Positions 21,350 to 31,375 of a stretch of 64,000 bases of DNA are shown here, in pieces. The DNA is taken from NCBI GenBank assembly GCA_037962975.1, contig CM075670.1:86183501-86247500 (forward strand), in the 5' to 3' direction. Below the pieces are notes generated by a model that had not been told where the DNA came from, did not search any database, and saw only the letters and a program-made list of their open reading frames with translations. Source of the DNA: Clitoria ternatea. Its lineage: Eukaryota; Streptophyta; Magnoliopsida; Fabales; Fabaceae. Position numbers and translations under genes: made by a program. Each line of letters starts with the position of its first letter. Position 1 is the first letter of the stretch.

Positions 21350-22886
21350 TTAATTCAAATGTTGAAAGACAACAACTACAATCAAATGGAGATTAGAAGA
21401 CTTGAAGGGAATCAGTCCAGCATATTGCATGCACCACATTTATATGAAGCAAGAGTTCAAATTGATTGCTCAACCTCAGAGATGTTTGAACCTAACTACG
21501 AAGGAAGTTATCAAAGGAAAGGTAATTAAGTTGCTGGAAGCTGGAATAATTTATCTAATTTCTAATAGTTTTGAGGTGAGTCCAGTGCAGGTAGTTCCAA
21601 AGAAAAGGGGTGTGACTTTTATAAAAAATGACAAGAACGAATTGATCTCTACAAGAATAGTCACAGGATGAAGAATATGCATTGACTAGAGGAAGCTCAA
21701 TATAGCAACCATAAAGGACCACTTTCCCCTACCCTTCATGGATCAAATACTGGAGAGGTTAGCAGGACAAGCATATTATTGCTTTTTGGATGGTTACTCA
21801 GGATATAACCAAATAGCTGTTGCACCAGAAGATCAGGAGAAAACAACATTTACATGTCCTTTTAGGATTTTCACATACAGGAAAATGCCTTTTGGGTTGT
21901 GTAATGCTCCAGCAACATTTCAAAGGTATATGCTAGCTATTTTTTTAGATTTGGTAGAGAAATCCATAGAAGTCTTCATGGATGATTTCTCTGTTTTTGG
22001 ATCATCATTCCAGCACTACTTGGACAATGTGAACATAGTGTTAAAAAGATACGTGGAAACCAATTTAGTTCTAAATTGGAAAAAATGCCACTTCATGGTG
22101 ACTGAGGGCATTGTACTAGAACATCAAATTTCCAAAAAGGGCATGGAACTAGACAACGCCAAAGTGGATGTGATTGAACAACTACCACCACCAGGAAATA
22201 TGAAAGGAGTTCAGAGTTTCTTGGGCCATGCGGGATTTTACAGAAGGTTTATCAAAGACTTCTCCAAGATTGCAAGACCCTTAAGTAACCTCTTAAAGAA
22301 AGATACTCCTTTCATTTTTGATAATTCTTGTTTGCATGAATTTGAAACTTTGAAAAATAAATTGGTATGTGCACCTGTGATAGTTGCCCCTGACTAGGAA
22401 TTAGATTTTGAATTAATGTGTGATGCTAGTGACTATGCAATAGGAGCAGTATTGGGACAAAGAAAGGATAAAGTTTTTCATGTCATTCATTATGCCAGCA
22501 AGGTTTTAAACCCTGCTCAAACCAATTATGCAACAATTGAGAAGGAATTGTTGGCAATAATGTATGGCTTAGAAAAATTTAGATCTTATTTGATTGGTTC
22601 CAAAGTCACTGTTTTTATTGATCATGCTGCCATAAAATACCTGTTGAATAAAATTGACTCTAAACCCAGATTAATTAGATGGATTCTGTTATTGCAAAGG
22701 TTCAATCTAATAATCAAGGACAAGAAGGGTAGTGAAAATTTTATTGCAGATCATTTGTCTCGACTTGTCAACAGAGAAGTCATAGTATCACAACCTGAAG
22801 TCAATGAAGAATTCCCAGATGAGAAGCGTTTATTGGTGCAAGAAAGGCCATGGTTTGCAGACATGGCTGACTTCAAAGCAGGTTGA
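21350..22886 (+). pseudogene. RT-RH: Ath2 reverse transcriptase and RNase H (broken)
   Basis: RT from about 21402 (SPAYCMHHIYMK, GIIYLISNS, VQVVPKK) to 22397, with YCFLDGYSGYNQI and the catalytic FMDDFSVFG near 21979. The thumb follows (LGHAGFYRRFIKDFSKIA). RNase H at 22416-22760: LMCDASDYAIGAVLGQ, EKELLAIMYGLEKF, DHAAIKYLL, IADHLSRL. Stops at 21669, about 21687 and 22395; a frameshift near 21375 links it to the protease linker. The sequence is closely related to Ath3 RT. Confidence 0.88.
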
Positions 22887-24134
22887 GTAGTGCCGGAAGA
22901 ACTCACATGGCAGCAGAAAAAGAAGTTTTTGAAAGATTTAAGACATTTTGCCTAGGATGATCCATACTTATTCAAGCTTGGGTCAGACAACATTCTTAGA
23001 AGATGTGTGTCCCAGCAAGAGGCCAAAGGCATACTATGGCATTGTTATAGCTCAGCCTATGGAGGCCATTTCAGTCGAGAAAGAACATCAGCTAAAATAC
23101 TTTAATCTGGTTTTTATTGGCCTTCTTTATTTAAAGATGCTAATTCTTTTGTGTAGAGTTGTGATGCTTGCCAGAGGTCAGGAAGTGTATCTAGAAGGAA
23201 TGAGATGCCATTGACAACCATCTTGGAAATAGAAGTTTTTGATTGTTGGGGAATAGACTTTATTGGTCCATTACCAACTTCATGTTCTAATGAATATATT
23301 GTTATTGCAGTAGATTATGTTTCAAAATGGGTAGAAGCAATGGCGTATGTGGCAGGTGCCAAAACTGTGATTAAATTTCTTAAGAGAAACATTTTCAGCA
23401 AGTTTGTTGCTCCTCGTGCGCTAATAAGTGATGGAGGTTCTCACTTTTGCAACATGCAACTTCAACGATGTTTAGAGCACTATGGAGTAAAGCATAAGGT
23501 GACGTCTCCTTATCACCCTCAAGCCAACGGTCAAGTCAAGGTGTCAAACAGAGAAATTAAAAAGATCTTGGAAAAGATAGTTTCCCAAAATAGAAAAGAT
23601 TGGTCTTTGAAGCTTGACGATGCTCTATGGGCATACAGGACAGCTTTCAAAGCTCTAACTAGATTCTCACCTTATCAATTGGTATATAGGAAAAGTTGTC
23701 ATCTCCCTGTAGAGCTTAAACATAAAGCTTATTGGGCAATGAAATTGCTTAATTTTGACCCTAAGGAATCCACAAAAGAAAGAGAAATTCAGCTGCAGAA
23801 GCTGGGAGAATAGAGATTGGAAGCATATGAATCTTCAAGGATTTATAAGGAAAAGATCAAAGCTTATCATGATAAACACATTCTAAAGAAAAGCTTCTAT
23901 CCATGATAATCTATGCTTCTCTTCAATTCAAGACTAAAACTATTTCTAGGAAAATTAAAGTCCAAATGGTCAGGGCCATTCATAGTCAAAAAAGTAAAGT
24001 CTTACGGAGCCATTGAGTTGCAGGACCCTTAATCAGAAAGAACTTGGGTAGTCAATAGCCAAAGACTCAAACCATATCTGGGAGGAGAAGTGGAGAAGCT
24101 CACCACTCTTATCCATCTGAAGGAACCACATTAA
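22887..24134 (+). pseudogene. IN: Ath2 integrase (broken)
   Basis: Zinc domain with WHCYSSAYGGHF and CDACQRSG in one reading (22940-23190), cut by several stops and shown open only in another frame. The core from 23205 is open to 23813: GIDFIGPLPT, ISDGGSHFCN and QANGQVKVSNREIKKIL, giving D, D and E. The C-terminal part (23814-24134) has LLFNSRLKLF, KWSGPFIVKKVKSYGA and RLKPYLGGE, with stops at 23811, about 23905 and 24030. No chromodomain, as expected for Athila. Confidence 0.86.
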
Positions 24135-24349
24135 CAACTCCTCAAACATCAAGCTAAAGAGGATAAACAAGCGCTTTTGGGAGGCAACCCAATCATTTAT
24201 ATTTTCTTTTCATTTTGTATATTTCAATTCAAGTAATATTTGTGTTGTGTTTAAAGTTTTCCTTTATTTCGAGGACAACTCATCCCACTTATCACACTAA
24301 GCTCAAGTGCCAAAAGCCAAGGGTAGGGATAAGTTTCAGCCACTGTCAC
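24135..24349 (+). other. Ath2 spacer after pol
   Basis: Non-coding. It carries TTTCGAGGACAACTCATCCCAC (24268-24290, in parts), similar to the GAGGAYAAT/GAGGACAAG boxes found after pol or near the polypurine tracts of the other Athila elements here. Confidence 0.4.
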
Positions 24350-24892
24350 AATCACGCTTAAGCCTAATCCTTCAAGCTTAAGCGTGGATAACAAAATGGA
24401 CCAAGCGTGGAATCCACGCTCAAGCATGGCAAGAACTTTATTGCATCAGAAGATACCACGCTCAAGAGTGAAAAACTTAATTGCATCAGGGGGTATCAAG
24501 CTCAAGCGCGCAAAGCTAAACTTAAGTGCAGGAGGTGAAAAGCATCAGGGGGTATCACGCTCAAGCGTCCCAATCCGTGCTCAAGTGTGAAACTTGAAAT
24601 GCAAACAGGTAAAACTCCAAAGTTTTTTTGTGGCCCGAGCTCGCTCAAGCGTGAATTATCACGCTTAAGCGTGTGGAACTTAAGGTATCAGGAGGCACAC
24701 ACGCTTAAGCGACCATATCAAGCTTAAGCGTGAAACTTGAAAAGTTTTTGAATGGGAACAATCACGCTCAAGCGTGATTATCCATGCTTAAGCGAGGAAA
24801 GGAAATAGTAACAGGGGAAGCACGCTCAAGCATAATATCAAGCGCAAGTTCATTCGATCACGCTTAGGCGTGACCCATCCACGCTTAAGCAA
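24350..24892. repeat. Ath2 internal array of paired CGCTTAAGCG palindromes before ORF3
   Basis: Nineteen copies of a CACGCTTAAGCGTG-type palindrome (variants CGCTCAAGCG, CACTTAAGTG). Starts of the central 8-mer: 24356, 24376, 24399, 24418, 24460, 24500, 24520, 24559, 24579, 24643, 24663, 24703, 24722, 24766, 24786, 24824, 24842, 24862, 24883. Spacings are 20, 23, 19, 42, 40, 20, 39, 20, 64, 20, 40, 19, 44, 20, 38, 18, 20 and 21, close to a lattice of about 20.5 bp. GYATCAGR words lie at 24443, 24483, 24542 and 24685, each 17-18 bp before the next core. Confidence 0.93.
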
Positions 24893-24918
24893 TCAGTTTA
24901 AAAACTTCCACCTAATGC

Positions 24919-24925
24919 TATAAAT
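24919..24925 (+). promoter_or_regulatory. Putative internal TATA box for Ath2 ORF3
   Basis: TATAAAT in AATGCTATAAATTGC, 29 bp after the last palindrome and followed by a CT-rich leader (24945-25020). This is the same order as in Cop1 before ORF3. Confidence 0.5.
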
Positions 24926-25096
24926 TGCAAAAATTAAGGCCCATTATTTCCCTCTCAAAATCCCCACTCCCCACTCTCATCCCCATTAAACCCTAAACTT
25001 ATCTACCTCTATTTAACTTATGCACATTCCAAAGACTATCCATCCAAAGAGTTAAATTTCCTTTCTATGCATTGCTCTTCAGAATCTTCAAACAGG

Positions 25097-25500
25097 GTAA
25101 CTACTGCACCTTTGCCTTTCGAATTCCTATATGTTGTTACTTTGTTCATGAAGAATAGTAATCTCATTTTAGGCATGCATGTGTTAATTTCTGTAAAAAT
25201 AATGCTGATCATCCTTCATATACCTCAAATGCGCTAAAAAAGCTATGTACTTTTCATCTTTTCTTGGTTGATTAAGGAGGTTTAGTGAAGAAATTTCCTA
25301 AATAATAATAATGTGCATGCTACTTGTTTGATAAAAGTGCTGAGAGAACATGAATAGGCATGATTGATTTATTTTCAAATGTTCTTTCAATTTTACGCTT
25401 CCTTGTCACATAAGTAACCTGATTCTGCTATATCCCTTTAATAAAAGTTTCAATTGTGTTTTGCCATTATTATATTGATTTCAATTGAATTACTAGACAG
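25097..25500 (+). other. Predicted leader intron of Ath2 ORF3
   Basis: Donor CAG-G/GTAACT at 25097 and acceptor TACTAGACAG at 25500, immediately before the ORF3 ATG. The sequence between is T-rich without coding potential. Ath3 has the same arrangement with better splice sites, which supports the reading. Confidence 0.45.
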
Positions 25501-26793
25501 ATGGCAAGAACCAAGCAAGTTGCACCCTCCTCCCCATGAGTAGCTGCTGGCACCAACAAAAGAAACAAAGGTAAAAGAGCCTGTAATTCAGAAGACCAAG
25601 ACTCAGCCCGAAAATTCAGGGACAAGGCAAGAAGCAAGTGGTATGAGGATATCCAAAATTGGACCTTCATCCCTGAGAGAAAAGTGGACTTAGCCTTGGG
25701 AGAATGTGATGCTTTTCTGTAGATCATAAGGAGAAGAAATTAGCTTAAAATCTGCTATCCTAGGGAAAATTATGACCCTAAAATTGTCAGAGAATTCTAT
25801 GCAAATGTTTGGCCCAAGGAAAGAGCAGGGGACAGAAAAACCTATGTCAGGGGGACTTGGCTCTCTTATGGGAGAGATAAAATTAATAGTTACTTAGGCA
25901 ACCTTATGGAACTAGAGGAAGGGGAGACCTGTCAGTATGTAGATATGAGACAGAGGAATCAGGTAATTGCTGCCCAAGACTTGGAAGAAACAATATACAT
26001 CCCAGGTCACCATTTTCAAACTAGGCAAGGAGACCAACCAATGCGTATCCTGAGAAAGGATATGACCACATCCTTCTAAGTTTGGACTTCTTTTCTACTT
26101 GCCAATATGGCCCCGAATGCTTATGTATCTGATTTAATCTACACACGATGTTATCTATTATACTGTATTTTGTAGGAAGATATCACCATTGATTTGGCAC
26201 AGACCATCTCAAATGAAATCCATAAATTTACAATAGCTGATCAAAAGTACTCCCAGGCAGGACAAAAGGTTAAGGGAAGTTTGGGATTCCCTGGTTTTAT
26301 CACTGACTTTTGTGTAGATCATAGAGTTCATGTGTAGGGGCTTAAACCTATCAGACCTCCTATTGATAGGTGCTTCATAGAAAACTACTGCACTACCAAC
26401 ACAGGTCCTGCCCAAGAGCCCTAAAAAGCACCACAGCAAGCACCACCACCATCAGGAACAACACCTACCCCACCTCCTCTAAAAACTAAAACAAAGATGA
26501 TTCTTCAGGCCATCTTCCAGCTCAAAATCCAACAAAATATATCACGGCACAATAGAGTTCCAATCACAGAGGTTTTATACACCTACACGATGGCCTGTGT
26601 AACAGCACTCCTGTAGGCCAAGTCAACCCGTGGATGGACTCTACTCAATTTACAGCTTACATAGCGTGGCCTGTGGATAGGCCTTTTCTACCAGGAGGGA
26701 TGAGACACCAGGACCATCCTCACAGCCACCTCCAGCAAGAAAAGCTGAGCAGGATGATACAGAGTCAAATATGAGGCAGAGGATGATGAGTAA
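25501..26793 (+). pseudogene. Ath2 ORF3, env-position protein (broken)
   Basis: Starts MARTKQVAPSSP after the predicted intron, comparable to MAPKKSIPTTGP in Ath3. Many stops and probable shifts. Recognisable: YDPKIVREFYANVW, YVRGTWLSYGRDKINSYLGN, then a proline-rich tract (QQAPPPSGTTPTPPP) and a damaged helical end with an acidic tail closing near 26793. The FY-x-N and R-G-x-x-[IL] blocks match Ath3 ORF3 and, more weakly, Cop1 ORF3. No clear transmembrane segment. Function unknown. Confidence 0.65.
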
Positions 26794-28126
26794 AGGATGA
26801 TTTATTATTGCCTTTTTCAAACTAACATTTTATGGTCTGATAGTTGAATTCTCTTTAGTTTTAATGCCTTTTATATTACTGCAGCACTTTTAGTTTACGG
26901 TTTTGAAATTTTTATGGTTTTGAAATTTTAATCTTTTTCTCATGCCATCTTTATTATTTGTACTGATTGTTTGGATCAAATTACATGCTTGAAAGCTGAA
27001 TTCTTTTGAAAACGCAACTAAGAACCAGTTTTGAGCAAGAAAAGAAATGCATGTAAAGATTCTTAGCAACAACTTTTTAGATAGTAAATTGTTTTTAAAA
27101 GGACAAATAGCTTAATTCAAACCCAAGAAATTAGAATAATTGTACTTTTGAAAAATTTTAGCATAAGCTTGAACCTCTTACTGTTAGAATTTTAGAGTTT
27201 GACCTGAGAACCTTATGAGGAAAGTGATCAATCAAACACTGAGAGTCCCATTAGTAATTGTTAAGTATACATTGCCTAATTTTCTGGTTAACTATTTTTT
27301 TCGAAAGAAATAAGCATGGAAATGATCAAGGCATTTTTGAAAACACATTCAGCCAAGAGCCAAAAAGCTATCCTTAATAAAAATATCCCATTCTTTGGTA
27401 GCCTAATTGAGCCTAAAAATTTTATTAATTACCCCAACCTAAGCATGAAAAATTAATTCCTACCTTATCAGTATGCCTGATGCAAAAAGAGCATGAAATA
27501 TTCTTCTAATAAGGGTGAAGCAAGAAATAGAGGTTGAAAAGAAGTTTCTAAATTAAGAAAAAGAGCAGTGAGTCCTCCAGAAATCTTTGAACAAAGGGAG
27601 AGTTTACAAAATCAAAAAAAAGGGATAAAGAATTCTGAAGTTTGAAATTAAGGAAGAAGGCTTATAAGTTATGAAAAAATTCATTAGAGTACTTATGCTC
27701 TTCTTTGCTCATGCAATTTGAAATCCAAGAAAAACTAATAATTCTTGTTATCCCAGCCTCATTACAACTTTCCTAAAAGACCTTTTTGATTCTTGCTGTT
27801 TCTTTTGATTTTGGTTTGATTAGAAATGACTGGCAATGTTAACTAGGCAATTCTAATGATAAATGTGGGAAACAGAGACCTAGTGAGAAATAATGAGAAG
27901 CTCTTTATTCTTACAGTGTTAGGTAACTTGCCATGTGAAAAATTAAATTATGCATCATATTTCAAATGAATAGGTATTAAGGATGCCGTATGTCCAAAGA
28001 AATTGAATTGTAAAAATTGTCTTTTAAATTTGTTCAAACTTAGAATCTGAGCATCATTACTGCTTTCTTGTTTAAAATTCCACTCTTTTTGCTTGTGGAC
28101 AAGCAAAATTCTAGGTTGGGAGAGCT
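26794..28126 (+). other. Ath2 3' untranslated region and polypurine tract
   Basis: 1.3 kb of AT-rich non-coding DNA, similar in layout to 46320-47596 of Ath3 (for example AGCCTCATTACAAC near 27757 and AGCCTCATTACAACCC near 47220). Near its end is the small inverted repeat GCTTGTGGACAAGC (28091-28104). The purine tract GGTTGGGAGAGCT lies at 28114-28126 before the LTR. Confidence 0.65.
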
Positions 28127-28387
28127 TGATAAATGCTAAATAAGCATTGATTTCATGATTCAATTGAACTCATTTTGTAAAGAATTTAATTAAATTGATG
28201 ATTAAGTGAAAGGAAATTGAGCATGATTCTCTCATGATGGATACATAGTATAAAAAAGAAAACATTGTCAAAACTCTTGAAGAAATACAGGAAGTTCAAG
28301 AAGAAATCAAGGAAAGCAAGAACAAATCAATTCAGCACACTTAGTCATGAAGAATCAAGCTTAAAGCATAAAATACCAGCATCTCAC

Positions 28388-28851
28388 GCTTTATGTGCGC
28401 TTGAGCGAGAAGAATTAAAGCATCAGACCCCCTTCACGCTTAAGCGTGGAAAGGAGACGCTTGGGCACGACACTTGCATGCTTGGGCATGATACCAAACA
28501 CTTTGGCATGGTATAATTTGAATATCAAGCTTAAAGGGGCGCTCAAGCGTAAGCACAAATAGAAGAATCACACCTTCCATGCTTAAGCGAAGAATGAAGA
28601 GCTTGAGCGTGACTTTAAATTCAAGCGTGGGTCAAGCGTAAACAAACAATGAACATCAAGGCCTCTCACGCTTGAGCGTGACCACCTGTGCTCAAGCATG
28701 ATTCGTACAGAATGGGTCCTTCAATTTAGTATTAGCTAATGGTGCGATCCCAACACATCCACTTCTGCATGTTTCTGCATGTTTCTGACCACTCCTGCAT
28801 GGGCCATCAACTAGTAGGGTCTCGCTTAAGTGAAGGAAAGATGAGCTTGAG
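28388..28851. repeat. Ath2 U3 array of CGCTTRAGCG palindromes
   Basis: Central 8-mers at about 28388, 28399, 28438, 28459, 28480, 28500, 28529, 28541, 28581, 28601, 28619, 28630, 28670, 28690, 28824 and 28844. Pairs about 20 bp apart are frequent and two gaps of 40 bp occur. Several spacings of 11-12 bp and one 134 bp gap make this array less regular than the internal one. GCATCAGA at 28420 is 18 bp before the next core. The decay fits the age of the element. Confidence 0.85.
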
Positions 28852-28863
28852 CTTGATTTTCAT

Positions 28864-28870
28864 TATAAAA
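28864..28870 (+). promoter_or_regulatory. Ath2 LTR TATA box
   Basis: TATAAAA in TTCATTATAAAATAGAGG, directly after the last palindrome pair and before a purine-rich stretch. Confidence 0.5.
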
Positions 28871-29719
28871 TAGAGGATAGTAGAGAAAAGAAAAAGGGGG
28901 ATCAATCATCAAATCACATCAGACTCTTAGCTCTTCTTCATCATTCAAAAAATGGAGAGATTCAGTGAGGAATATGAAATTCATGTCTAGCTAAACTCTC
29001 CATTGGGGTTGGTGGTAATCACTTCAAACCCAACCTATTGTTATTGTATCTTTACATGTATGGCAATGAGAATTAATGGTTTTTATGTTTCATTCTATGC
29101 TTAATGCCTGAGAATACTTTATCACTATTTTCTTGATTTTGGTTTTTCTTAAATATATTGGGAAATAACTTTTGGAAACAGACCTGAATTAAATGCTTGT
29201 TGTAAGTAGCTGCTAGGGATGACATCTAATGCAACAAACGTCTAAATAATCAATCGATAATGCTGGAGTGATTTCAAAGCGATTGAGGGATCAATGGTTT
29301 GGAATTACTCTTATGAATTTTGTAGTCAAGGGATTGATGCAAATAACTTTGATTGTGACGTAAAAACTATTATTTCAAAATCCATACATGCAGATTTACA
29401 CAACATAGGAAAAGTGAGATAAATGACATCAACCCCAGTTTCATTCACTTGATTTCCATCAATTTTTACTGATTTGCTATCACAATTATTTACTTCCAGT
29501 TTTGGTTACATTCATTATCAACTTATTAAAACACTAATGCAAATATTAAGTCATATCAATTCATAAGATCCAGATTTCTAAGTTTATTGCTCCTCAGTGG
29601 AACGACACTCTTCTATTACTACAACTTCTATGATTAAACTTGGCATGAACCTTTTATAGTATGCAAACTTGATTCTTATCTCACTTCTAAAGATAATTCA
29701 TTCAAGAAATTTGTTACCA

Positions 29720-31040
29720 CGATTGTAGTATTGTTTGAGAGAGATATGTAAATTTTTCTAAAAGGGGCCAGAGCTGTTGTGAGAAAGCAGAGGGTCAGAG
29801 AAGATTATGAAAATTGTAATTATCTAGGTAGATTTAGCCTTCAAAGTCTCCATGAAAAATTGTATTGACATCGGGTTTATGAATCAAAGGTCGTATGAAA
29901 AAGTTATGATTTTTTGAATGGATCATGCACAGATTAAAAGATTTAAATAATGAAGTTTTGAGGTACAATTACTTAACTCTTGATTTAGGGAATGACAAAG
30001 TCAAATCGAAGCCCGAGAGTAGAAATAAAGATTGGAGATCTCTTCGTAATGAAGAAACCAAGACCGGAATTACTCGATTCCAATGTCGTTTGAGAAAATT
30101 AGGCCTAGAACACTGAAGGTGTTTAGGTCGGATTCAGGGGTTAAATTTGAGTTTATCATTTTATTGAAAAACAAGGTTGATAGGGCCCAAATTAGGATTC
30201 ATTCCCTTTAGAAAGAGTTCATAAAACATCAAAACAAGTCACCAGGGACTGACTGTGCTACCAACGGATATCTCAAAGTATATGCACGATCAAACGTAGG
30301 AGGCACTAGAGGCTCTGGTCAGGCTGGTTGGACTGAGCTTGTCATCCTCGATTCATTACAAGAGAATCTTAATATGACTAGTTTCCCTACAGGACTACTA
30401 GTCTCGAGCTAAATTATCAAAATCTAATCGTTGGCTGGGTCCCACAATTCAAATCTTGGGAAACCTAACAATATTTTATTATTAAAATATAATTATTAAT
30501 TCAATCAATAAATAATTATTAAAATACTTATCAATAATTCATAAAATCAATTAAATAATTATTAGTTGAATAAAATATTATTATTAAATATATTCCTGCA
30601 TATATATATAAATTCAATTTATAAATTATTTAATCTATTAAATATCATTATTAACTGTCATTAAATCTATAATTAAATAATTAGAAGCTAATCAAATATT
30701 AATATTCATTATTAATTATCAACATTAATTCAACTATTATATGTGTCAAGTACTACTAACTATTTCACAATTTAATATGGCAATCAACAGGGAGAGAGGA
30801 AGCATAAAAATATTAATTGATTAACACTAAATCAAACAGGATTAAACTTATTCACTACTACCACATTCTCATCTGAGCTCATCTCTCACTATTAGTATAT
30901 CTCTTAACCCTTCTTTAATATTTCCACTAGCTTCTTTTCTCATTATTTCCTTATACTAAAATCATCTGGGGAAAAGTTTGAAGCCTCAAGCTTCCTAAAA
31001 AAAAACTTAACATCCTGAGAGTCAGGGATCCTATCCTAAA
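29720..31040. other. Unassigned DNA with very AT-rich block
   Basis: No gene seen. 29720-30470 has moderate complexity and could be a fragment of an old LTR, but I cannot pair it with anything in the window. 30470-30760 is almost pure A/T (ATTAATT-type words). A short open frame at 29925-30116 has no recognisable features. Confidence 0.4.
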
Positions 31041-31049
31041 ACTTAGGCC

Positions 31050-31375
31050 TGTTATAGCGCCCATTGTAGCGACGACGTATGGTCGTCGTTACAATTCTAG
31101 GTTAACGCAACGATGGCCGCAACCATCACTACAACTTGTAATTATTGACCGCGTTAGCGACCACGTAGTTATATTTGCTTCCCTCCATTTTTCTTTCCCT
31201 CCAATGGTTTTGGTTGGCACAAAAGTTAGCGACATAAGTGGTCATCATTATGCTAGGCTAACATAGCGACGATTTATGGCATCACTAAGTTAAGTACTAC
31301 TGGTTATCTTTTAACGACACTCAGTGAGCAATATAGCGACGGTATGGTGTCGTCACTAACCAGACCGTCAACCTT
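31050..31375. repeat. Cluster of TAGCGAC inverted repeats
   Basis: At least five short hairpin-like units, each starting TAGCGAC/TTAGCGAC and followed after a few bases by a more or less complementary GTCGTCGTTA/GTCRTCACTA: near 31067-31092, 31154, 31227-31257, 31263-31289 and 31334-31358. Such subterminal units are known from plant CACTA DNA transposons, but I see no CACTACAAG terminus. It could also be another LTR promoter array. Confidence 0.5.

Larger units (their letters stand above)
18319..29719 (+). mobile_element. Ath2: older Athila-type Ty3/gypsy element with ORF3
   Basis: Element with a 5' LTR remnant (18319-18586), primer site, gag, damaged protease, RT, RNase H, integrase, internal palindrome array, ORF3 remnant, 3' region and full 3' LTR (28127-29719). 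The first part of its 5' LTR should lie left of the window, beyond the inserted Ath1. The 268 bp shared by both LTRs differ at 19 positions by my count (about 7%), more than the other elements here, which agrees with it being the oldest layer of the nest. Confidence 0.9.
28127..29719 (+). repeat. Ath2 3' LTR
   Basis: 1,593 bp from TGATAAATGC to GTTACCA. It contains its own palindrome array (28388-28851), a TATA box (28864-28870), and the 268 bp end shared with 18319-18586. The right target-site copy would be CGATT (29720-29724); its partner is outside the window. Confidence 0.85.

Noticed and set aside
24384..24590. Open frame across the Ath2 internal array
   Set aside because: Made of palindrome repeats; no similarity to the corresponding region of Ath3.
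30470..30760. Very AT-rich block as possible matrix attachment region or origin
   Set aside because: Composition alone; no further motif supports a function.
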